Source of the DNA: Rhyzopertha dominica
Lineage: Eukaryota > Arthropoda > Insecta > Coleoptera > Bostrichidae
Direction of reading: 5' to 3'
Assembly (NCBI GenBank): GCA_025024175.1
Contig: QCXZ01000003.1
Coordinates: 15,520,392-15,584,391 of the forward strand
Length of the DNA: 64,000 nucleotides
This document shows, one piece after another, positions 1 through 9,549 of this stretch; position 1 is the first letter of the stretch; the number at the start of each line of letters is the position of its first letter. The notes under the pieces are model-generated. The model saw nothing but the letters and a program-made list of their open reading frames with translations. It searched no databases and was not told the DNA's origin. The position numbers and the translations under genes were made by a program.

Positions 1-780
1 GACCTTCTGTCAACAACGTCGCGTCCCCAATCGGAATCGACAAAACCTTGTAAGCCTTGCGAGTTCTTTTCAAATTATAAACACAGGTTCTTGGTTTTTG
101 TAAATACCTTAAAACTCTCTTGACACACTGCCAATGCATTTCATTATAACGGTTATTAAATTGGCTGACAAAACTAACACTGTATGAAATATCCAGTCAT
201 GTCATTATAGCTAAATACATACATTTACCTTTATCAAGCTTCAAATTTCTTTTCATGGCAGTCTCCAATGTATCTTACATGCATTCATATTACATTTAGA
301 CAAACTATAACGTATTGTCGCTGGTCTAAGATTATATTTTTAGTTTTATCAATGCAAATATTCATACCTAAAATTTGCTATGCACGACCCAAATTTTTTA
401 ACTGAAAACGCGCTGCTAATTTTTCTTTGAAAACATATCTCCACAATGTTATTTGAAATTATGAACAAAAAAAACACTTTTATTGGCTATTTAAAAATTT
501 GACACAAACATATAAATATAAATATATAAATCGCTCGGTCTAATTTTAAAACTTTATTTTCATGGCTTTGACTTTATAAAATACTCTGGTTGTTTTGTAA
601 ACACTGTTTCATCTAAGTGGTCATTCAAAAAAAGCTGTAGTTACGTCTAAATGTTAAATGTCTAACCCTAAATTTACACTAAGAGCTACTAACAAAAGTT
701 GAATGCTTTATAACAGCCTTCTTTTTGCACTCCAACGTATCACTTCCTTCACGCAATCTGACCAGGTCCCACGTCCCATT
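1..780 (-). pseudogene. copia reverse transcriptase / RNase H remnants
   Basis: Around 680-780 the minus strand reads TWDLVRLREGSDTLECK, the start of the copia RT domain. Around 60-200 it reads YSVSFVSQFNNRYNEMHW followed by VKRVLRYLQKPRTCVYNLKR, the conserved block at the RT end. At 5-55 it reads GFVDSDWGRDVVDRR, the first RNase H motif with its aspartates. At least one frameshift separates the last two blocks. The catalytic YVDD box was not found between 250 and 650, which is heavily decayed. Confidence 0.75.
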
Positions 781-1366
781 TTATTTTATTGTCACTACCT
801 CGTCTCGCTAAAGCCTTTGATAGTGTCATCGAACTCCCTTCAAGTAAGTCTTCAGCCTCACAAATAGCACTTAAGTAGATGACACAATCGTCAAACTCCT
901 TTTCCATAATGTTTATGCTAGATCTCGNTTNTTCTTCTTTATCTGGCACAATATCAACATTACTGGAATCGTTTTCATCAGTATTCGACGACTATCAGAT
1001 GAAACTCTGTAATTGGCTTTTGCTTTCGATATTGTCTTCAAATAAATCTAGACCTCTAGCCCCCACTCAATCTAAGGATTCCTCTTGTTTTTCACAAACA
1101 AAATCAAGTTTCTTAGATTGAAGACTTGTCACATCATTTTATTCAAGATCAAAGACACTGTAACCTCTAATGTTATCGGAATATCCAACGAAAATGCATG
1201 TTTTCGATTTCTTATCAAGTTTGAGCCTCTTCCTTTGGGATCTATACCACAACAGTGTTACCATATATACTTAACCCCAACACACCGGGCTTGGTAGCAT
1301 ACCACATATCAGAATATATTTTTCCTGTTTCTCAGAAAACTTCTAGTGCGTGTGTATTGCTTCAAC

Positions 1367-1813
1367 TCAGAATCTATTTGTAGGTCTGCATCGACGAAGA
1401 GATATCTTGCATTTTCCACAATCGTGCGGTTTGAGGTTAATGTTCTGATGAATGTTACCTTCCTTTTTGATAAAATTTTCAAACTCACTGCTGTAAAATC
1501 CACTGCTTTGGTCAGTGCGAAACACCTTAATTCTTTTATCCTGCTGTTTCTCTACCATCAACTTGAATTCGTTAAAGAACATGGGCACTTCATTCTTTGA
1601 TTTCAGAAAATAGACAAACGACATTATACTGTAATCATCAACTAAAAGCAAAAAATACCTGGAATCTCCAATGGAAGCCACTTTCATAGGTCCACAAAGA
1701 TCTCCATTAGGAATAATACCTCCACTCGGGATCCCGAACAAACGAGTCGGAAGCCTGCCTGGTTTTGCCGGCGAATTCAAGCTTTTACAGATTGCCGATA
1801 GGTGGCGCTCCAT
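1367..1813 (-). pseudogene. copia integrase catalytic core fragment
   Basis: An open frame of 148 codons contains the rve-type integrase core of copia elements: D38 in DLCGPMKV, the YFLLLVDDYS strand, and D101 in FRTDQSSGFYSSEF. The 63-residue spacing between the two aspartates fits the D,D(35)E fold. Family members have NGGEF after the second Asp; here it reads QSSGF. The frame is lost just after this motif, before the catalytic Glu could be placed. The annotated methionine is only the first in the open frame, not a real start; the surrounding polyprotein is frameshifted. Confidence 0.8.
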
Positions 1814-2359
1814 ATTAAGTGTTTAATTTTTGAATAAGATAAGCACAATGTGATACAATTACCTTTTTGCTGGTTAAACGTTAAGTTTTATTTTCATTTC
1901 AAGTTGTAAAACTACAAACACGAACCATTCAGTTTATCGCCATAAGTAAAAATTGCTGTATAATAACAATGCTTATCGTAATTTAACAATTGAGAAGCTA
2001 GGTGCTGCCGCACATTTATTCGGTTTTCTGCCCTAAGCGACCTTAAATTTCGCCAAATCGAATGTTAAACAATGAATTTAGCAAAACTCAAACTATGATA
2101 AGTTCAAAAACGTTTAAAAAGTAAATGAAACTTGTGAAAGGGTACTTAATTTAAAAAATGAAGCACCTATCCTTATCCGTGTTGTAACTGTTCAGAGCAT
2201 ATTGAAAGTTTATATAACATATTCCTAAGTCACGTCCTCCTATTGCATGATCATTATTATGTTTGATTTTGAATAAGACAATAAAAAAATGTACAAATCT
2301 TACACTTCTAAATTGCTGAGTTATCCGTACTGTAAACCATCACATCAGCTTTCCATTTT

Positions 2360-2419
2360 GTTTAAATCCTGACTGTTGATATGTGCCAACCTTCTATGCC
2401 ACAACATTTCCGATTCATC
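2360..2419 (-). pseudogene. copia pre-integrase (HHCC) fragment
   Basis: The minus strand encodes DESEMLWHRRLAHINSQDLN. LWHRRLxHIN is the hallmark of the pre-integrase zinc-binding region of copia elements, with both histidines present. The cysteine half is not recognisable downstream. Confidence 0.8.
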
Positions 2420-2647
2420 ACATGCAGCGAACATACTTCTTTCTTTTTTTAAGTTTAAGTTTATAAACTCCATTCGCTAAATTGTTAAATTCAGAACACA
2501 TAATACATCATGCGCTGTTACTGAATTGTACCATTTATCAACTGACAATATCTACATCACAAGAACACTTTACTGGAAGTCTCTGTTTATTTGCAACCAC
2601 TAGGCATTTCCTTCACTTCTGGCTGCATAACATTCTTGATCCTATCA

Positions 2648-2710
2648 CAATATCCAATCTTCATTTTGAGTCATCTATTTACTTGCACCGGAATCGAGAT
2701 AAAAGTCACT
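2648..2710 (-). pseudogene. copia aspartic protease active-site fragment
   Basis: The minus strand encodes FYLDSGASK-stop-MTQNEDW, matching the copia-type protease signature (DSGAS followed by H/K-M-T). Catalytic Asp codon and glycine are present (DSGA at 2684-2695). A stop follows the lysine. Protease normally cleaves the Gag-Pol precursor. Confidence 0.8.
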
Positions 2711-2810
2711 TTGCTTATAATTACCCGTGGAAATGTCACACAAAACGCTGAACGCATGCCCTTTGTCAATTGTCAGTGAACGTACTCTTCGGTGTATCTT
2801 GCGAATTTGG

Positions 2811-2852
2811 ACACCTGGACATGAAATGACTAGGTTATTTACATTTAAAACA
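2811..2852 (-). pseudogene. copia Gag zinc knuckle with an internal stop
   Basis: The minus strand reads C-F-K-C-K-stop-P-S-H-F-M-S-R-C, an exact C-X2-C-X4-H-X4-C spacing of the nucleocapsid knuckle that packages retroelement RNA. A stop codon sits inside the second spacer. Confidence 0.75.
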
Positions 2853-3245
2853 AACCATCTCGCTCATTGCTCTTGGCTCTTGTCATTGTCACTTCCACAA
2901 TTTTACAGAATTTTAATTATTTCAATTTCTTGTAATCGATGTTTATTCGTGTTGAATTCACGGTAGTTTATATCAGTAGTTGGTCTAATTTAAATGTTTG
3001 CCGCTGGGATAGCTCGTGCCATCTAGTAACAGTGCCATAAAGTAGCGCAGGCTGCAGGCTTGTTACCAAGTGCCAGTGCATAATATATAATATAGATTTC
3101 TTGGCAAAAATAGGATCAAACGATTTTTCTTAGATTAAACGCAACAATAAAAAAGATTTAATATTGAAATACATACCAATACACAGCAGTAGGCATGCAG
3201 TAAAGTTAGCGGCACGTTAGGGGATAGCTACTTCTGTTTCTAATA

Positions 3246-3535
3246 TACAGGGTGGTCACGGTAACAGTCTACAATAGCTAACTTTTTTATTTGACATCAT
3301 AGACTAGTGGTTTAAATGAGAAAATTTTATTAATTTTTTGGTGTTTACAAAAAAACAATTGTGCATCAACTGACCAACCTATTGACTACAAGTTTGTTAT
3401 TTTAAATAGAATGACCCAATTTTTATAGCGCATTTGATTAAGGCCGTCAAATTAAAAAAAAGGTACCAAGGTACCACTATCCTACAGTCATTTGTTTTTG
3501 AGATATCTCATGCTGTTCACGAAACAGTCTACAAC
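3246..3535 (+). repeat. Left terminal inverted repeat of the 3246-6932 element
   Basis: Matches the reverse complement of the right end through several long blocks, including the acagggtg end, a tggtgtttacaaaaaa segment and a cccaatttttatagcgcatt segment. Similarity fades near 3515-3535. Confidence 0.65.
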
Positions 3536-3537
3536 CC

Positions 3538-5243
3538 ACTAAACAATTTTCTGTATCAGAAACATATCTGAAACAGGCAATGTAATATTGTAACATTTCG
3601 TATTTCGCTGCAGGAATGTTTCATGAATATTTATGTTTGTGAAGATGTCCTAGCTCAGGAATGTTTCACTGAAATGTTACGAAAGAAACATTACGAAACA
3701 TTTTAAAGCCTATATTTATGAAATGTTTACAATATGCACTTTTTTAAACGTTACAACAACTTATTTAAAACTGTATTTGGGGTATTTATTAATATTAATT
3801 GTTACTAATTAAATATACAATTTATTTTTCAAGAAAACGAAGTGTTTACATAAGTGCATACACAATAATAATTTACATAATCTAAGCATAATAAGTAGAC
3901 AAAACAATATGTGTAAAATAAGAAATTATAAGAAAGTAGTTACATATATATACACAAACAAAAATATAAGAGCATCAGANGCGAAATAAATAAAACAAAC
4001 AACAGNAATCCATATGGCATACACTGCATTAAATTTAACAGGTAAACTACATTCGGAAGTTCAGAATCTTCAAACTATTCACCTAAACAAAAATTATTAA
4101 AAGTAAAACNAACATTGTGGTGTAGATATACTTACAAATTGGCNATTTCCCTTATGCTGTTACCATGATCTCTGATATNTCGGTGTTGCCTGACGAAACC
4201 ACATGGAAACCTCAGTTTGGAAGTCTGCATCAGAAAGATCAGCAATTTTTTATTGTTTAGCAGTTTTTTACTTTTATTATATGCAAGTTTTGTAATTTGC
4301 ATAATTGTTTTTCCTTCCTGTTTATGAACATTACTATTAATTTACAATGAAATATTTTCCGTAATCGCCTTCAAAAGTAATTTTTATTTTTTATAACTAC
4401 TTCTGCCAACCAGATACAGCACTGTATATGAAATATGGGTACTATCCGAAAAACGCTTACCTTCCATGCCACATTATATGCCACGGGCTGATTTCTTATG
4501 GTCTAAACTGCAATAAAACTGATCAAAACCAAAAACCACAACACTTTACGCTAAGCAGGTTATGTCAATCTCTGCCGCTCTGTGTTCTCCAGCCTGCACC
4601 TGCTCCTTGCGCGATTAGAACACGCCGCGCCGCTGCCAACTGTTTGCTACATTGCCAATCACAGCACTATGGCAACAAGAATGTTCCAATAGTAAACGTC
4701 GTGTAGAAATAAGTAGGATCTATCTGACATAATAATAACTAAAGTTTGTAAAAAGTCAAATATAATATGTGATGTAGACCTCACAATTAGTAATAATTTC
4801 AACAATATGTAGAATATTTATTTGAAAATACTTTAGGGTCTAGTTAAATCTTTTGTAAATCAGATGAACATTCATTTTTCTCTAAATATTCAGTAAGTGG
4901 TTCTGTTTTGCAAAAGTAGATGGTTCGTTTCCTATCGTTATTTGAGACAGTTCTTTCATATCCTTTTTTCTCTTTCGGGCTCAATCCTTAATGTTATCTT
5001 TAAATCTGATGCATACCTATGTCATATGTAACATACGTCAAGAAAGTTATGTTAATGTTAAGTTTATGTCGTATTGCAGAAACGTTCCTCAAGCGCAAAT
5101 AACGAACATTGCAGATACGTTGCAAATCAGTATGTACTCAAAATACATGTTACCGAAACATTACCTGAATGTACCTCCCAAACGTTTCTTTTATGCAATA
5201 CATTTGAAGATTTGAAATGTTTCTGATATATACTATGTTTAGC
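3538..5243. mobile_element. Possible nested inverted-repeat insertion
   Basis: The sequence actaaaca with tatcagaaacat at about 3540-3570 recurs inverted at about 5215-5243 (atgtttctgata with tgtttag). Both flanking zones are rich in gaaacatt/aatgtttc words. This could be a separate insertion inside the larger element, but the ends are imperfect and no target duplication was found. The inside is AT-rich; a GC-richer patch at 4540-4680 has no recognised gene. Confidence 0.3.
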
Positions 5244-5269
5244 GGGAACAGAAATTATTCAAAAATCAG

Positions 5270-6480
5270 TGTCTTCTTCACTTATTATAAATATAACTAA
5301 TAATTGGCAGAGTGCTTTCAGCCTTAAATGGTCATGGTCAGTTCCTTCTACAATTATTATAAAAATACAAGCTATGGGGAAACAGAAATTAATTTTTATA
5401 GAAGTCAAAACATGAAGACAACTATCTAGACTTACTGAAAGTTATCAGTATAGGTTGCGCAGTTCCAGGAAGTCACAAACATTAAGATTGAATATCGAAC
5501 AAATTATTTAAAATGGGTGAGAGTTAAATTTTGAACTATAACAACTATTGAACTATTTGTTGCAAAACTGTAATTTTTTTACATTAACCAAACTGGTAGA
5601 GTGCTTATTAAGCAATAAATGGTTGGCCAAGGAGGAATTTGTCGTAACTACATCAGTGTTCTTATATTTTTGAAATTGTTTAACGTGTTTTTTAGCTCTA
5701 ACCATCAAAGATCTCCCAGTTTGTCCCATAAATTGCATTACAATCATTGCAAGTAAATCTGTAAACACCAGACGATAGATTTACGGGAAGAATTTTGTCT
5801 TTGTTGTAGACTACCGGGGATCCTAAGCTACCTACAGTTGAAAAAGAAATATGAATTCCATTAGATAAAAATAATTTGGAAATATTTACTGAAACTAGAC
5901 TGGTAAACCTAAGTGAATGCCAATTCTTTTCTTTTTCATCTGAAACAATAGTACAAAATGAAAACTTAAAATTTTCTTAGGTATTTAAGATTTAATTTTT
6001 CTACGTATTAAATAATTTGGAAAATTATTGTTATAAGCTATATAGGAAAAAAGTTTTTTAAAATGTTGGTAAGGATGGAAAGAATTGTAAGAAATAATAT
6101 TATCTGCATACATTGGTTTTCTAAAAATTTGGAAGTAGTGTGGATATGATTAATCCAGGAAAGAGATGCTGTTTATTTCTTTTTCATGACTGGAATTTAT
6201 AGGATGTAATGAATTAATAAAAGAAAGAAAATTATTGAGATTCACTTATTTCTCCTTTAAAAAGGTACAAAATATCATTTACGTAATGAAACCAAAAATG
6301 TACATTAGACAGAAAGCAGATATCCATAGATAAATCTTTTTCAAGTTTGTTCATAAGCAGTTCTATCAAAAGAGGGCTAAGAGAAGAATCCATAGCTAAT
6401 CCTGAATTTGAACAAAATTTTGATTATTAAAAGAATAGAAATTTTGATTCAAGACAAATTTAGTTAAAACTAAATTATTT
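5270..6480 (-). pseudogene. Penelope-like retroelement remnant (RT end plus GIY-YIG endonuclease)
   Basis: The minus strand at about 6370-6405 encodes GLAMDSSLSPLL, the RT motif G-L-A-M-G-S-x-L-S-P. At about 6270-6300 it encodes FHYVNDILYLF, the RT active-site box with YVND in place of YVDD. The open frame at 5553-5768 encodes GQTGRSLMVRAKKHV and then ANHLLLNKHS, the GIY-YIG-type endonuclease region characteristic of Penelope-like elements. RT followed by GIY-YIG in this order is diagnostic of the class. Frames shift between the blocks, so this is a dead fragment. It lies inside the 3246-6932 inverted-repeat element. Confidence 0.75.
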
Positions 6481-6486
6481 TTATGA

Positions 6487-6660
6487 AGTCTACAATAGCT
6501 AATTTATTATTTGACGTCGTACGCCAAAGGTTTACATGGGAAAATTTCATGAATTATTTTAGAACAATTTTGTGGTGTTTACAAAAAAAAAACAAACATC
6601 AACTCACCGAGATATCTACTACAAATTTGGTGAACAGCAATTATTTAACATCAGATATCT
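6487..6660 (+). repeat. Internal partial copy of the left arm
   Basis: Starts gtctacaatagctaa, in the same orientation as the left terminal repeat, but lacks the outer acagggtg end. With the right end it makes a foldback of about 450 bp. Confidence 0.6.
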
Positions 6661-6932
6661 CAACAACAAATATGACTGTAAGGTAACGATACTTTAGTAC
6701 TTTTTTGTTTAATTTGATGCCTTTAATCGAATGCGCTATAAAAAATTGGGTAGTTTTATTTAAAATAACATATTTGTAGTAGTACACATCTCGTTATTTG
6801 AAGTTCAATTATTTTTTTGTAAACACCACAAAATTCTTCTCAAAAATTCATGAATCTTTCTCATTTAAACTGCTAGTGTACGACGTTATATGAAAAAGTT
6901 AGCTATTGTAAACTGTTACGGTGAACACCCTG
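6660..6932 (-). repeat. Right terminal inverted repeat of the 3246-6932 element
   Basis: The reverse complement begins cagggtgttcaccgtaacag and follows the left terminal repeat for about 275 bp. Confidence 0.65.
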
Positions 6933-7186
6933 TCTAATAGAATGTAAGGCATAATTTTGAGTCTGACTAATAACGAATAATGAATGTTTAGACAATTTCT
7001 TTGCCACATCTGTACTGTAATAATATATATGCAATTTCTGCAGAAGGCCGAAATGAAAATCACAGACGAGAATGCTTCAACACTTACCTTTGTAAAAGAA
7101 CAAATGCCGTAAAAGCCGTTGTAAAGCTTCGTTTTGTCCAGTGATTTTGTCCGTACTGTACATTTTTTTATATAGAAAAGTATGCA

Positions 7187-7743
7187 AGAAAGGGGTCAGA
7201 TGGCATAGTTATGGAACATGGCGAGTATGTTGCATCTCTGACAATAATGAGGTCGGTACAAGATCTTATTATATTAAATTTATTGTTTAATTACAGTGTA
7301 AACAAATAAGTGTAAGAAAATACACTTAGGGGATGGTTGTGGAAAAAAAGACCAAATCTTACATATAAAAAATCTCTTGAGTTTTCCCTGTGATGATACA
7401 ACCGCTTAAATAAGGTGCCAAAAAAGTACTCTTAATTATCTGAAATAACAAAATATTGACAGAAATATAGTTAAGTAGACATTTTCTATTATTGAGGATG
7501 CATTTAGTAAACAATTTTTTTATTTTCCCCTACCATTATAAGGGGTAGACAAAGCCACCCCTAGAAATTGTTTTATACATACCTTTTTTTATTGCCACCT
7601 TATCATTTCAAAGTTCATTTAATATCAAAGAATCTCATGTAATCTTTTCATAAAATTAACGATTTTGGCCATTACAGAACCCTTGTACTGACCTCATAAT
7701 CGTCAACATNTACAAAAACGCAGTCTGACCACTTTCTCGTGTT
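7187..7743. mobile_element. Small inverted-repeat element (MITE-like)
   Basis: gaaaggggtcaga (about 7190) and aatgaggtcggtacaag (about 7246) recur inverted as tctgaccactttctc (about 7727) and cttgtactgacctcat (about 7681). No open frame of note lies between. The exact ends and any target duplication are not clear. Confidence 0.4.
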
Positions 7744-7937
7744 TTTTTATGCTCAAAACAATTTTTTTTACTATGGAACACTTGTAGAGCATGTGGTTAT
7801 TCAACATAGTTTAAAGTGCACCACCACCAGACCTGCTATATTTAAATATGAGCTATTACAAAGCTCGCAGATTTTTGTCACAAGCTCTCTAACTGGTAGT
7901 TTTAAGATTTTTAGAAAGACAGTAACCTATTTTATTA

Positions 7938-8117
7938 AGTTATGAAAAATACACACTGCTAAATTACAATAAAAAACAATTCTAACTATACTTATTTGAT
8001 ATAACACAGTTTACAAAACAGTTTTCAAACAGCCATGATCAAAGGCTGTCAACATTTTCACCTTAAACAGTAATAAGTAATAATATGCAACACACAAAAA
8101 TACAACCTACACTATAC
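7938..8117 (+). repeat. Segmental repeat A, copy 1
   Basis: A 180-bp sequence repeated almost identically at 8929-9108 in direct orientation. It is AT-rich and has no recognised coding content. Confidence 0.9.
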
Positions 8118-8136
8118 AAAAATACAACCAATGACA

Positions 8137-8933
8137 GTAAGTAATGGTTGCATTTAATACTTGTCTGGTACCCATGACCCATCCTTCTGCATTAAAAATA
8201 AAGCTTAAATAAAGATCAAAACATTATATGAAATTTTTGGGTGATCCAGCCAAGCATCAAATATCTAGCAATCTTGTACTTTTTGAAAAGAGGTATATAG
8301 GGTGTCTACAAAAAATTGTACATGCCTTGTGATTTCTAAACACCTTAAAATGCTTTTTAACTGAAATTCTGGAAGCAAAACTCATATTTCAGTTTCTTAT
8401 ACTTATTGTTTTTAAAATATCATACCCCAACTCTAATTATGGATTTTGCAAGTACTTTAAATCTTGAAGTAATCAGTTTCTATAATTATAATTGGATGAC
8501 AAATGGCGAAAATATAGTCTACTGCTTTTTTACAATAAATAAACATGATAAACCATCACTAGAACAAAAGAATGTTTGGACTAAACAAACAGTAATTGTT
8601 GATACACTTTGAAAGCCTTAATTGTTTATGTTTATTAAAACAAAGAATAAGGTATTGTTGCATGTTACACAAATGTTGAAAAAGTCAATTTATTACTTGT
8701 TTTTAAATATGTCGAACAAATGTTACTGCCACTTGTCAACTTTACCAAGAATGCTATCCACAAAATAAAAAGAACCATCTAAAAATTATTTTACTAAAAC
8801 TGAATCAGATCAGAAGGAATCAAGTTAACTATAGACAACTATTAGATTTGGCCAAAAACGAGATTAAAATCAACTTACTGGCATATTTTGCTGCTGATCC
8901 AATGGTGGTTTAGGATATTACAAAGCATAGTTA
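8137..8933 (+). repeat. Segmental repeat B, copy 1
   Basis: About 797 bp, nearly identical to 10771-11576. It contains the left terminal repeat and left half of the DDE transposon found complete in copy 2. The shared sequence also includes DNA outside the transposon end, so the two copies reflect duplication of a larger block rather than two insertions. Confidence 0.9.
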
Positions 8934-9108
8934 TGAAAAATACACACTGCTAAATGACAATAAAAAACAATTCTAACTATACTTATTTGATATAACACAG
9001 TTTACAAAACAGTTTTCAAACAGCCATGATCAAAGGCTGTCAACATTTTCACCTTAAACGGTAATAAGTAATAATATGCAACACACAAAAATACAACCTA
9101 CACTATAC
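8929..9108 (+). repeat. Segmental repeat A, copy 2
   Basis: Direct repeat of 7938-8117. It follows repeat B copy 1 at once, giving the order A-B-A with B repeated again 2.6 kb away. Confidence 0.9.
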
Positions 9109-9459
9109 TAAATACAACTGTAATTCAAAGTTAGGTGGAATGTTATCACAGTTTCAAATTTTTTCAAAAGGTAATGGAATTGAACTTCATGAAAAATATT
9201 TTGAAATTATAAACTTGAAACAAACCAGCTAAATGAATGTGTTTAAACACCTGTGGTGTCAACATAAATGAAACTTGTAATAAAACAGATTGTGAATTTG
9301 GCAATTTAATAAACAATGTAGACAACAGAAATGCTTATATCATGTCTGTGTTACCGTATTTTATGGTAACTATTAGTACTGCAGTTTCAGTTTTGTTACT
9401 TAACCTATAAAACAACTAAATAGCAAAAACATTTCCAGTGGATGTTGTCAGAAGTGTGC

Positions 9460-9549
9460 TCAAGAAGCAACATATCTTTCTGCTCCAGCCCTTGCCAGTC
9501 TATCCGCTTCTTCATTTCCTGTCACACCGACATGTCCATTAACGTGTTC
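9460..9549 (-). CDS. rnh1: RNase H1-like gene, exon 8 (catalytic His/Asp, stop)
   Basis: Acceptor tttctgttag. It encodes EHVNGHVGVTGNEEADRLAR and nine more residues before TGA (9460-9462). The GHxGxxGNExAD block is the C-terminal signature of RNase H. Confidence 0.95.
   Translation of the reverse strand, partial: EHVNGHVGVTGNEEADRLARAGAERYVAS

Larger units (their letters stand above)
1..2960 (-). mobile_element. Degenerate Ty1/copia retrotransposon, 3' end cut off by window start
   Basis: Read on the minus strand, copia Gag-Pol landmarks appear in canonical order: a CCHC zinc knuckle (2811-2852), an aspartic protease motif (2648-2710), the pre-integrase HHCC region (2360-2419), an integrase core (1367-1813), then the start of the reverse transcriptase and the RT/RNase H end (about 780 down to 1). 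Frames change often and in-frame stops interrupt the knuckle and the protease, so the element is dead. The integrase-before-RT order separates copia from Gypsy and BEL. LTRs are not visible; the downstream one would lie left of the window. The 5' limit near 2960 is approximate. Confidence 0.85.
3246..6932. mobile_element. 3.7-kb element with long terminal inverted repeats and a 7-bp target duplication
   Basis: The two ends are inverted copies of about 275-290 bp, each beginning acagggtg and continuing with a shared gtaacagt.tacaatagctaa block. The heptamer tctaata flanks both sides (3239-3245 and 6933-6939), consistent with a target-site duplication of a cut-and-paste transposon. A third, partial copy of the arm lies at 6487-6660 and forms a local foldback with the right end. 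No transposase is recognised inside; the interior holds a Penelope-like remnant and AT-rich filler. The superfamily is undecided. Confidence 0.6.

Noticed and set aside
4428..4706. 92-codon open frame over a GC-richer patch
   Set aside because: No recognised domain, no splice or promoter support, and it sits inside a mobile element.
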